Below, piece after piece: positions 36,741 through 44,969 of a DNA stretch of 64,000 bases. The stretch's first letter is position 1. Each line of letters opens with the position of its first letter. The stretch is from the NCBI GenBank assembly GCA_035711805.1, contig DASTBV010000049.1, forward strand, positions 53,144-117,143, in the 5' to 3' direction. The position numbers and the translations under genes were made by a program. This DNA comes from Gp6-AA40 sp035711805 (GTDB taxonomy: Bacteria; Acidobacteriota; Vicinamibacteria; Vicinamibacterales; UBA2999). The notes beneath the pieces were generated by a model, which saw nothing but the letters and a program-made list of their open reading frames with translations, was not told where the DNA came from and did not search any database.

Positions 36741-38211
36741 ACGCGAGCGGTGCGGGCAGCTGCGACTCGCCCATCAGGTACTCGTCGATGGCGCGGGCGG
36801 CGCTGCGTCCTTCGGCAATCGCCCAGACGATCAGCGACTGGCCGCGCTGCATGTCGCCGGCGGTGAAGACGCCCGGCACATTCGTCATCCAGCGTGCGTT
36901 GCGCGCCACATTGCCGCGATCGGTCATCGTCACGCCGAGATCGTCGAGCAGCGCGCCCTTCTCCGGACCGACGAAGCCCATCGCCAGCAGCACGAGGTCG
37001 GCGGGCAGTTCGAAGTCGGTGCCAGGCACCGGCTGGAACTGGACGCGTCCACCTGCCCCGAGCCCAGTCGAGGGGTCCTGCTTCACCATCTCGACCTGTA
37101 CCGCGTGCAGCCGTTTGACATGGCCGTTCTCATCGCCGCTGAAGCGTTGCGTGGAGACGCAATACAGCCGTTCGCCGCCTTCCTCGTGCGCGCCCGAGAC
37201 GCGGAAGATGTGCGGCCACTGCGGCCACGGGTTGTCCGGCGCACGTTCCTCGGGAGGAATCGGCATCAGCTCGAGCTGATGGACCGCCAACGCCCCCTGG
37301 CGGTGCGCCGTGCCGAGACAGTCGGCCCCGGTGTCGCCGCCGCCGATGATGATGACGTGCTTGTCCTTCGCCGTGATGAACTCGGACTCGGGAATGCTGT
37401 CCCCTTCATTGCGACGGTTCTGCAGCGTCAGGTAATCCATCGCGAAGTGAATGCCCTTCAGGTCGCGGCCGGGCACGGGCAGGTCGCGCGGCTGGCCGGC
37501 GCCGCCGGCGAGCAGGATCGCGTCGTAATCGGCGCGCAGGCGTTCCGCCAGGACGTCGACGCCGACGTTCACGCCAGCCCTGAAGACGACGCCCTCTTCC
37601 TCGAGGACCGCCAGCCGGCGATCGAGGAAGCGCTTCTCCATCTTGAACTCGGGAATACCGTAGCGCAGCAAACCACCGATGCGATCGCTCTTCTCGAACA
37701 CCGTCACGGAATGGCCGGCGTGATTGAGCTGGTCGGCGGCGGCCAGGCCGGCCGGACCGGAGCCGACGACCGCGACCTTCTTCCAGGTGCGTGTCACCGG
37801 CGGTTGCGCCACGACCCAGCCCTCGTCCCACGCACGATCGATGATCGCGGACTCGATCGATTTGATCGTCACCGGATAGTCGTTGATGCCGAGCACGCAC
37901 GACCCCTCGCACGGCGCGGGACACAGCTTGCCGGTGAACTCCGGGAAGTTATTGGTCGAATGCAGCCGCTCGATCGCCGCGTGCCAGCGGTCGCGATAGA
38001 CGAGATCGTTCCAGTCCGGGATGAGGTTTCCGAGCGGGCATCCCTGGTGACAGAACGGAATGCCGCAGTCCATGCAGCGGGCGCCCTGCATCTCCAGCTC
38101 GCCCGTCGGATACGGCAGGTAGATCTCCTGCCAGTCCTGGACGCGCTCCTCCACCGGCCGCGTCGGCTGCTTCTTGCGCTGAATTTCGATAAAGCCTGTC
38201 GGTTTACCCAT
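36739..38211 (-). CDS. gltD: Glutamate synthase small subunit
   Basis: A 490-residue subunit supplying NAD(P)H electrons to GltB. The N-terminal iron-sulfur cysteines are CMDCGIPFCHQGCPLGN and CPAPCEGSC. The FAD site is VVGSGPAGLAAADQL and the NAD(P) site IIIGGGDTGADCLG. The usual start is MGKPTGF; the GTG 18 bases upstream falls in a hairpin. The segment DPSTGLGAGG near residue 384 is extra relative to the family and comes from a dispersed repeat. Confidence 0.95.
   Translation of the reverse strand: MGKPTGFIEIQRKKQPTRPVEERVQDWQEIYLPYPTGELEMQGARCMDCGIPFCHQGCPLGNLIPDWNDLVYRDRWHAAIERLHSTNNFPEFTGKLCPAPCEGSCVLGINDYPVTIKSIESAIIDRAWDEGWVVAQPPVTRTWKKVAVVGSGPAGLAAADQLNHAGHSVTVFEKSDRIGGLLRYGIPEFKMEKRFLDRRLAVLEEEGVVFRAGVNVGVDVLAERLRADYDAILLAGGAGQPRDLPVPGRDLKGIHFAMDYLTLQNRRNEGDSIPESEFITAKDKHVIIIGGGDTGADCLGTAHRQGALAVHQLELMPIPPEERAPDNPWPQWPHIFRVSGAHEEGGERLYCVSTQRFSGDENGHVKRLHAVQVEMVKQDPSTGLGAGGRVQFQPVPGTDFELPADLVLLAMGFVGPEKGALLDDLGVTMTDRGNVARNARWMTNVPGVFTAGDMQRGQSLIVWAIAEGRSAARAIDEYLMGESQLPAPLA
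37052..37078. repeat. In-frame dispersed repeat inside gltD
   Basis: Minus-strand reading GACCCCTCGACTGGGCTCGG then GGCAGG, encoding DPSTGLGA. It is almost the same as the element in aceF at 18228-18252. Confidence 0.65.
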
Positions 38212-38224
38212 CGGGATCAACAGA

Positions 38225-38284
38225 GCCACGGAGGCACGGAGACACGGAGACTTTGATTCTCTCCGTGCCTTCGCGTCTCCGTGG
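38225..38284. repeat. Family A-like hairpin between gltB and gltD
   Basis: Left arm GCCACGGAGGCACGGAGACA then CGGAGA; right arm TCTCCGTGCCTTCGCGTCTC then CGTGGC. The 26-base arms pair with few mismatches around an 8-base loop. The phrase GCACGGAG/CTCCGTGC is shared with family A. Confidence 0.85.
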
Positions 38285-38290
38285 CGAATT

Positions 38291-41200
38291 CTAGTGTGAA
38301 CCGCTTTTCGCTATGACCGCCACCGGCATCGCTGGCGGAGCCGTCGATGCCGGCAAGTGGTGGGCCGCGCGCTCGCGTTTGGCCTGCTCCGCCAGAACGC
38401 GCTTGTATTCGCGCGGCATCACCTTCACGATGCGGCGCTGCAGGGCCGCCCAGTCCTTCAGCAGCCCGTCCACGTACGCACTGCCGGTGAGGCGCGCATG
38501 CTTCATCACGAGATCCTGCAGGAGGCTGACTTCCTCGCCGTCCACGAGCGTCTCGAGATCGACCATCTCCCTGTTGCAGCGCCGGGCGAACCCTCCGTCC
38601 GCGTCGAGCACGTAGGCGACGCCGCCGCTCATGCCGGCGGCGAAGTTGCGGCCCGTCCTGCCGAGCACGACCACCCGGCCGCCGGTCATGTATTCGCAGC
38701 CGTGATCGCCGACACCCTCGACGACAACGGTGGCCCCGCTGTTGCGCACGCAGAAGCGTTCACCCGCAATCCCGCTGACGAATGCTTCTCCGCTCGTCGC
38801 GCCGTAGAACGCCACGTTGCCGACGATGATGTTCTCCTGCGACTTGAAGGTTGACTCCTGCGGCGGAAACACCGTCAGCCGGCCGCCGGAGAGACCCTTG
38901 CCGAAGCCGTCATTGGCGTCGCCAACGAGCGTCATCGTCATGCCGCGCGGAACGAAGGCGCCAAAACTCTGGCCGGCCGAGCCGGTGAACGTGATGCGGA
39001 TCGTGTCGTCCGGCAGCCCCTGGCCGCCATTCCGCTTCGTCACCTCGTAGCCGAGCATCGTCCCCACGGTCCGATCCATGTTGCGGATCGGAATCGTGAA
39101 CTCGACGGGGGCGCGCGAATCGAGGGCCGGACGGCACCGCGCGATCAGCTCGTTATCGAGCGCCACCTCGAGGCCGTGCTCCTGATCACGCACGCGCCGC
39201 CGCGCCACGGAGGCCGGCAGCTTCGGCTGGTGCAGCAGCGGCTGCAGGTCGAGTCCCTTCGCTTTCCAGTGCGTCACCGCACGCTCGACGTTGAGGCAAT
39301 CGACGCGGCCGATCAGCTCGTTCATCGTGCGGAAGCCGAGCTCGGCCATCAGCTCACGGACCTCTTCCGCCACGAAGCGGAAGAAATTCTCGACGAACTC
39401 TGGCGCACCGTCGAACTTCGCGCGCAGCACCGGGTCCTGCGTCGCGATGCCAACCGGACACGTGTTCAGATGACAGACGCGCATCATGATGCACCCCATC
39501 ACGACGAGCGGAGCGGTGGCAAAGCCGTATTCCTCCGCCCCCAGCAGGGCGCCGATGACGACGTCGCGGCCGGTCTTCATCTGACCGTCGACCTGCACGA
39601 CGATACGGTCGCGCAGCTTGTTGAGGACGAGCACCTGCTGCGTTTCGGCGAGCCCGAGCTCCCAGGGCAGGCCGGCGTGCTTCAGGCTCGTCAGCGGCGA
39701 CGCGCCGGTGCCGCCATCGTGGCCCGAAATGAGGACGACGTCGGAGTGCGCTTTCGCGACCCCGGCCGCGACCGTCCCCACACCGCCTTCGGCCACGAGC
39801 TTCACCGAAATGCGCGCGTCCGGATTCGAATTCTTCAAATCGAAGATCAGCTGCGCCAGATCCTCGATGGAATAGATGTCGTGATGCGGCGGCGGCGATA
39901 TCAGGCCGACGCCCGGCGTGGAGTGCCGCGTCTTGGCAATCCAGGGATACACCTTGTGTCCCGGCAGCTGGCCGCCCTCGCCTGGCTTCGCGCCCTGGGC
40001 CATCTTGATCTGCAGCTCGTCGGCGTTGACCAGGTACTCGCTCGTCACGCCGAATCGCCCCGACGCGACCTGCTTGATCGCGCTCCGCTTCGAATCGCCA
40101 TTGGCCAGGCGAATGTAGCGCTCCGGGTCCTCGCCGCCTTCGCCGGTGTTGGACTTGCCGCCCAGGCGGTTCATGGCGATCGCGAGTGTCTCGTGCGCCT
40201 CTGCGCTGATCGAGCCGTACGACATCGCTCCGGTCGCGAACCGCTTCACGATCGCGGACACCGGCTCGACTTCGTCGATCGGCACCGCCGGACCCGCAGG
40301 CGCGAAACGGAACAGACCACGCAGCGTGGCGCGGTGCTCGTTCTGCTGGTCGACGGACCGGGTGTAGTCCTTGAAGATCTTGTACTGGCCGGTGCGCGTC
40401 GCGTGCTGCAGCTTGAAGACCGTGTCCGGGTTGAACAGGTGGTACTCGCCGTCACGCCTCCACTGGTACTCACCGCCCGGCTCGAGCTCCTGCGGCCGGA
40501 CCGGCTGGCGGCCGAACGCCCGCGCGTGGCGAAGGCGTACTTCCTCGGCAATGACGTCGATGCCGACACCGCTCACGCGCGAGGTCGTGTGCGTGAAGTA
40601 GCGGTCGATGAACTCCTGGCTCAGACCGATCGCCTCGAAGACCTGCGCGCCGCAATAGCTCTGCAGCGCGGAGATGCCCATCTTCGACATCACCTTGAGC
40701 ACGCCCTTGTTGAGCGCCTTGATGTAGTTCTGAATCGCCTTGTCCCGCTCGATCCCCGTGAGCAGGCCGTGCTCGATCATGTCGTCGATCGTCTCGAACG
40801 CCACGTACGGGTTCACGACCCCGGCGCCATACCCGAGCAGCAGCGACACGTGGTGCACTTCGCGCGCGTCGCCGGACTCGACGACCAGCGCACATCGGGT
40901 GCGCGTCCCTTCGCGCACCAGATGATGGTGCACGCCCGCCGTCGCCAGCAGACTCGGAATCGGCGCCATCTTCGGGCCGACGCCGCGATCCGACAGGATC
41001 AGGATGTTGAACCCGGCCGCGACCGCATCGCTGGCGCGGCGGCACAGGTCGGCCATCGCCTTCTCGAGACCCGCGCCGCCCATGTCCGGCGCCTTCTCCG
41101 GATCGAATTCCGGATCGAACAGCATCGACAGCGTCGTCGACCGGAACGGCGAGCTCGGCGGCAGGTGGCGCAGCTTGGCCACGTGCTCGTTATGGATGAT

Positions 41201-42919
41201 CGGGTACTTGATCGTGATCTGCAGGCACGATTCGGGCTCCGGCTTGAGCAGGTTGCGCTCGGGGCCGATCGTCGACGCCATATCGGTGACCAGCTCCTCG
41301 CGGATGGCGTCGAGGGGCGGGTTCGTCACCTGCGCAAACAGCTGCTTGAAGTAGTCGTACAGCACCCGCGGACGGTCCGAGAGCACGGCCAGCGCTGTGT
41401 CGGTGCCCATTGAACCGAGCGGCTCCTCGCCGTTGGTCGCCATCGGCGCAATCAGCACGCGCAGGTCTTCCTGCGTGTAGCCGAACGCCTGCTGGCGGTT
41501 GAACACGGTCTGGTGCTCGGGCTGCTCGGCGCGCGCCCGCGGCAGATCGTTGATGTCGACGATGTGCTGTTTCAGCCACTCGGCGTATGGGTGCTGGGCG
41601 GCCAGTTCGCCCTTGATCTCCTCGTCGTCCACGATGCGGCCTTTCGTGGTGTCGACCAGGAAGATCTTCCCCGGGTGCAGGCGCTCCTTGACCAGGACGT
41701 CCCCGGGCGGGATGTCGAGCACACCGACTTCGGACGCCATGATGACCAGGTCGTCCTTCGTCACGTAGTACCGCGACGGACGAAGTCCGTTCCGGTCGAG
41801 GACCGCACCGATCACCGAGCCGTCGGTGAACGCGATCGAGGCCGGGCCGTCCCACGGCTCCATGAGCGACGCGTGATAGCGGTAGAACGCCTTCCGTTCC
41901 GGGCTCATGGACTCGTGGTTGCTCCATGGCTCCGGAATCATCATCAGGATGGCGTGGGGCAGCGATCGGCCCGCCATGACGAGCAGCTCGAGCACGTTGT
42001 CGAACGTCGCCGTATCGCTGCCGCCTTCGCGGATGATCGGCAGGAGCTTGGCCAGATCGTCGCCGAACAGATCGCTCTGCAGCAGGCCTTCGCGCGCGCG
42101 CATCCAGTTGATGTTCCCGCGCAGCGTGTTGATCTCGCCGTTGTGCGCGATGAAGCGATACGGATGCGCCAGCGGCCACGACGGAAATGTGTTCGTGCTG
42201 AAGCGCTGATGCACCAGCGCCAGCGCGCTTTCGAGGCTCTCGTCCGACAGGTCCGGAAACATCGGCTCGAGCTGCCGCGCCTGCAGCATGCCCTTGTAGA
42301 TGAGGCGATTGGCCGACAGCGAGACGATATAGAAGAAGCGGCGTGAGAGCGCCTTCATCTTCAGCCGATCGACGGCGTGCTCGACCCGCTTGCGGATGAC
42401 GTAGAGCTTTCGCTCCAGACGAGCGCGCTCCTCGGCCGAGACGACTGGGAACCCGGCGGCGATGAACACCTGCTCGAAGACCGGCTGCGTCGCGCGCGCG
42501 CTGTCGCCGACCAGCCGGTTGTCGGTCGGCACGTCGCGCCAGCCGAGCACCGCCTGCCCTTCCTCTTCGGCGATCTTCGCGATCAGTTCCTTGATCTTTC
42601 CGCGGTCGCGCTCGTCGTGCGGCAGGAAGACGAGACCCGCGCCGTAGCTGCCGGCAGCGGGAAGCGTGAACGACACGTTCTTGCGGAAGAACGCGTCTGG
42701 CGGCTGAATGAGAATGCCGGCGCCGTCACCCGTGTTCGCTTCGCAGCCACAGGCGCCGCGGTGCTCCAGATTGATCAGGACGTGCAGCGCCTTGCGCACG
42801 ATGTCGTGCGAGCGCTTCCCCTTCATGTGCACGACGAAGCCGACGCCGCACGCGTCGCGCTCGTCGAGGGGGTTATACAGACCCTGACCGGCGGGAGGAG
42901 ACACCTCTGGAGTAAACAT
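38291..42919 (-). CDS. gltB: Glutamate synthase large subunit
   Basis: A 1542-residue enzyme that converts glutamine and 2-oxoglutarate to two glutamates. The N-terminal nucleophile appears as ERDACGVGF (Cys24 from the chosen start), so a short propeptide must be removed. The 3Fe-4S cysteines are CIMMRVCHLNTC. The FMN/synthase domain has GGKSNTGEGGEDPERY and KPGEGGQLPGHKV. The C-terminal GXGXG domain ends near residue 1500. Length is normal. It precedes gltD across a hairpin-filled gap of 79 bp. Confidence 0.97.
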   Translation of the reverse strand: MFTPEVSPPAGQGLYNPLDERDACGVGFVVHMKGKRSHDIVRKALHVLINLEHRGACGCEANTGDGAGILIQPPDAFFRKNVSFTLPAAGSYGAGLVFLPHDERDRGKIKELIAKIAEEEGQAVLGWRDVPTDNRLVGDSARATQPVFEQVFIAAGFPVVSAEERARLERKLYVIRKRVEHAVDRLKMKALSRRFFYIVSLSANRLIYKGMLQARQLEPMFPDLSDESLESALALVHQRFSTNTFPSWPLAHPYRFIAHNGEINTLRGNINWMRAREGLLQSDLFGDDLAKLLPIIREGGSDTATFDNVLELLVMAGRSLPHAILMMIPEPWSNHESMSPERKAFYRYHASLMEPWDGPASIAFTDGSVIGAVLDRNGLRPSRYYVTKDDLVIMASEVGVLDIPPGDVLVKERLHPGKIFLVDTTKGRIVDDEEIKGELAAQHPYAEWLKQHIVDINDLPRARAEQPEHQTVFNRQQAFGYTQEDLRVLIAPMATNGEEPLGSMGTDTALAVLSDRPRVLYDYFKQLFAQVTNPPLDAIREELVTDMASTIGPERNLLKPEPESCLQITIKYPIIHNEHVAKLRHLPPSSPFRSTTLSMLFDPEFDPEKAPDMGGAGLEKAMADLCRRASDAVAAGFNILILSDRGVGPKMAPIPSLLATAGVHHHLVREGTRTRCALVVESGDAREVHHVSLLLGYGAGVVNPYVAFETIDDMIEHGLLTGIERDKAIQNYIKALNKGVLKVMSKMGISALQSYCGAQVFEAIGLSQEFIDRYFTHTTSRVSGVGIDVIAEEVRLRHARAFGRQPVRPQELEPGGEYQWRRDGEYHLFNPDTVFKLQHATRTGQYKIFKDYTRSVDQQNEHRATLRGLFRFAPAGPAVPIDEVEPVSAIVKRFATGAMSYGSISAEAHETLAIAMNRLGGKSNTGEGGEDPERYIRLANGDSKRSAIKQVASGRFGVTSEYLVNADELQIKMAQGAKPGEGGQLPGHKVYPWIAKTRHSTPGVGLISPPPHHDIYSIEDLAQLIFDLKNSNPDARISVKLVAEGGVGTVAAGVAKAHSDVVLISGHDGGTGASPLTSLKHAGLPWELGLAETQQVLVLNKLRDRIVVQVDGQMKTGRDVVIGALLGAEEYGFATAPLVVMGCIMMRVCHLNTCPVGIATQDPVLRAKFDGAPEFVENFFRFVAEEVRELMAELGFRTMNELIGRVDCLNVERAVTHWKAKGLDLQPLLHQPKLPASVARRRVRDQEHGLEVALDNELIARCRPALDSRAPVEFTIPIRNMDRTVGTMLGYEVTKRNGGQGLPDDTIRITFTGSAGQSFGAFVPRGMTMTLVGDANDGFGKGLSGGRLTVFPPQESTFKSQENIIVGNVAFYGATSGEAFVSGIAGERFCVRNSGATVVVEGVGDHGCEYMTGGRVVVLGRTGRNFAAGMSGGVAYVLDADGGFARRCNREMVDLETLVDGEEVSLLQDLVMKHARLTGSAYVDGLLKDWAALQRRIVKVMPREYKRVLAEQAKRERAAHHLPASTAPPAMPVAVIAKSGSH

Positions 42920-43058
42920 GGTCGGCCTATTCTGCAATTCCGGGCAGCATTACGGAAATACAATGATCTGAGGATTTTCATGCGCCAGGCGCATAAAAAA
43001 TCCGGCCGGCCAACCGGGCGTCCAGCTCGAGGGTCCATGACTCTCACTGGAGGGCCCG

Positions 43059-43925
43059 ATGAGAGCGATCCTGGCGACCGCAGCCGCCGTCCTGCTGGCG
43101 TCTCCCCTACTTGGTCAGCGGCTCGAGTTCGAGGTCGGGTCGATCAAACGGAACCTCGCGGATCCGCTCGATGCGGCCCGGAATTCGGGGAGGGTCGCGC
43201 CTTCGGGAGGCAACCCGAAGACTGGTCACATCGAGGCGATCAACGTCCCGGCCCGGGCGCTCGTCCTTCACGCCTATCCCTCAACCTCGACGACGGTCGA
43301 GGTTATCGGACTGCCTTCCTGGGCTGACTCGGAACGTTACGACGTCGTCGCCAGGGCCAAACCAGGGGCGAGTCCGGACGAACTGGCGCAAATGTGGCGC
43401 GCACTGTTATCCGAGCGCATGAAGCTGGCAGCGCATTACGAGACACGCACGCGTTCCGGCTACAACCTCGTGCTCGCGCGCGCGGACCGCAAACTGGGGG
43501 CGCAGCTCATACAAGCACCCGGCGACTGTCCAAAGGCGTCTGCCGATGGGCCACCGGATGATTTCAGGCGCGCCTTGTCGCAGCGCGAACCGCTTTCCGC
43601 CCAGTCCGAGCGCTACATATTGGCAACGTGCGGAGCGCGTGCGACGGTCGGCGACACGATGTACGCAGGTCACATTCGGTTCAGCGAGGTGGTGAGCCTG
43701 CTCGCGCGTATCGTTGGCGCCACTGTCATCGATCGCACCGGCCTCGACGGACGGTTCTCGCTGAAGCTGACATTCGGGCAGCGCACGTCCGTCGCACCAG
43801 CGCTGGATGGCCCGCCGTCCATCTTTACGGCGGTGGAAGAGCAGCTCGGACTAAAGCTCGACGCGGCTACTGTTGAGGCGCCGGTGCTGATCATTGATCG
43901 CATCGAACGGCCCACAGCGAACTAA
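43059..43925 (+). CDS. TIGR03435-family exported protein, paralogue 4
   Basis: A 288-residue protein with a ribosome site GGAGGG close upstream and a signal peptide (ILATAAAVLLASPLLG). Motifs: FEVGSIKRN, WRALLSERMKLAAHYETRTRSGYNLVL, DRTGLDGRFSLKLTF and the terminal VEAPVLIIDRIERPTAN. Cysteines GDCPKA and ATCGAR match those of the other members. Stands alone ahead of the DUF6766-like gene. Confidence 0.88.
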   Translation: MRAILATAAAVLLASPLLGQRLEFEVGSIKRNLADPLDAARNSGRVAPSGGNPKTGHIEAINVPARALVLHAYPSTSTTVEVIGLPSWADSERYDVVARAKPGASPDELAQMWRALLSERMKLAAHYETRTRSGYNLVLARADRKLGAQLIQAPGDCPKASADGPPDDFRRALSQREPLSAQSERYILATCGARATVGDTMYAGHIRFSEVVSLLARIVGATVIDRTGLDGRFSLKLTFGQRTSVAPALDGPPSIFTAVEEQLGLKLDAATVEAPVLIIDRIERPTAN

Positions 43926-43976
43926 TCCGCCGGACGATGTCGCATACGGGCTCGCCGATTGCAGTTCTCCGGGCCC

Positions 43977-44729
43977 ATGGGAAGCACGGTCGCGCGGAAA
44001 ACTGTCCCGTTGCGACGAGAACCGGCGAAGCACCGTGGCGATCGGCTGCCGGCGTCCGCCGGCCGCCTCCGGACCATCTGGCATCACCACGGCCTCTCAA
44101 TCGCTCTGCTCGCGCTGTTCGCGGTCAGCATGGTTGGACAGACGTGGGCGGGTTGGTACGCCTACAACGAAGAGCAGCGTTCCCATCAGCAGCCCACCGT
44201 GACGCTCGGGGGATATCTCACCAGCGGCCACTTCGGCGAAGCGACGTTCGAGAACTGGGAGAGCGAGTTTCTCCAGATGGCGTTCTACGTCCTGCTGACG
44301 GCGTGGCTGTTCCAGCTTGGGTCGTCCGAATCAAAGCGGCCGGACGTCGTCGAGCTGGTGGACCTCGACCCGCGTGATTCACCCAACAAGGAAAAGGCTC
44401 CGTGGCCGGTTCGAAAGGGGGGCGCCGTTCTGCGGCTGTATGAGAACTCCTTGAGCATCACGTTCGCACTCCTGTTTCTGGCGTCGTTTGCGCTCCATGC
44501 ACGCACGGGGCTGGCTGCGTTCAATGAGGAACGGATGAGCCACGGTGAAGCGCCGGTAGGAGGGTGGGAGTTTGTCGGCTCCTCGCAGTTCTGGTTCGAA
44601 TCGTTCCAGAACTGGCAGAGCGAGTTCCTGTCGCTCGCCGCCATGGTCGGCTTCACGATCGTCCTGCGTCAGCGCGGCTCTCCGGAGTCGAAGCCGGTGG
44701 ACGCGCCGTACTTCGAGACGGCCGATTAA
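43977..44729 (+). CDS. DUF6766-like membrane protein with internal duplication
   Basis: A 250-residue protein with four hydrophobic helices (about 40-58, 98-116, 158-175, 215-232). The two halves are repeats: residues 53-112 and 168-229 share 'W/GxxAxNEExxSHxxxxxxxGxxxxSxxFxxxxFxNWxSEFLxxA'. The pattern and length match DUF6766, a family without known function. ATG at 43977 is chosen; the in-frame upstream TTG would add six residues. Confidence 0.78.
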   Translation: MGSTVARKTVPLRREPAKHRGDRLPASAGRLRTIWHHHGLSIALLALFAVSMVGQTWAGWYAYNEEQRSHQQPTVTLGGYLTSGHFGEATFENWESEFLQMAFYVLLTAWLFQLGSSESKRPDVVELVDLDPRDSPNKEKAPWPVRKGGAVLRLYENSLSITFALLFLASFALHARTGLAAFNEERMSHGEAPVGGWEFVGSSQFWFESFQNWQSEFLSLAAMVGFTIVLRQRGSPESKPVDAPYFETAD

Positions 44730-44969
44730 CGCGGCCGTCATGCCTAATCGCGCAGCTCCGTAAAAATCCGACCAATTAAGTCGGCTAAGCCATCCACCAG
44801 CCGATGGCGCCAATCGGCCCCGCAATACGCCACTTAGCTGGAAATAAGCCCAAAAACGCAATTTCCGTCCCTATCATGGGCAGATCGTCCGCCTCCGCAA
44901 CAGGCTGACGATCGTCTTCGCCACCGTCGCCTGTCGGCTACGGCCGGACTTCGCCAGGAGAACAGACGC
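44730..44969. other. Upstream region of the Tes-like gene
   Basis: 240 bases with no gene. It holds an inverted pair GATCGTC ... GACGATC (about 44885-44920) and a possible -10 TATCAT near 44870. AGGAGA lies nine bases before the ATG. It is less GC-rich than its surroundings around 44755-44880. Confidence 0.45.

Noticed and set aside
39176..41413. 745-codon open frame on the plus strand
   Set aside because: Antisense to gltB, whose iron-sulfur and FMN motifs are intact. No recognisable domain in the antisense translation.
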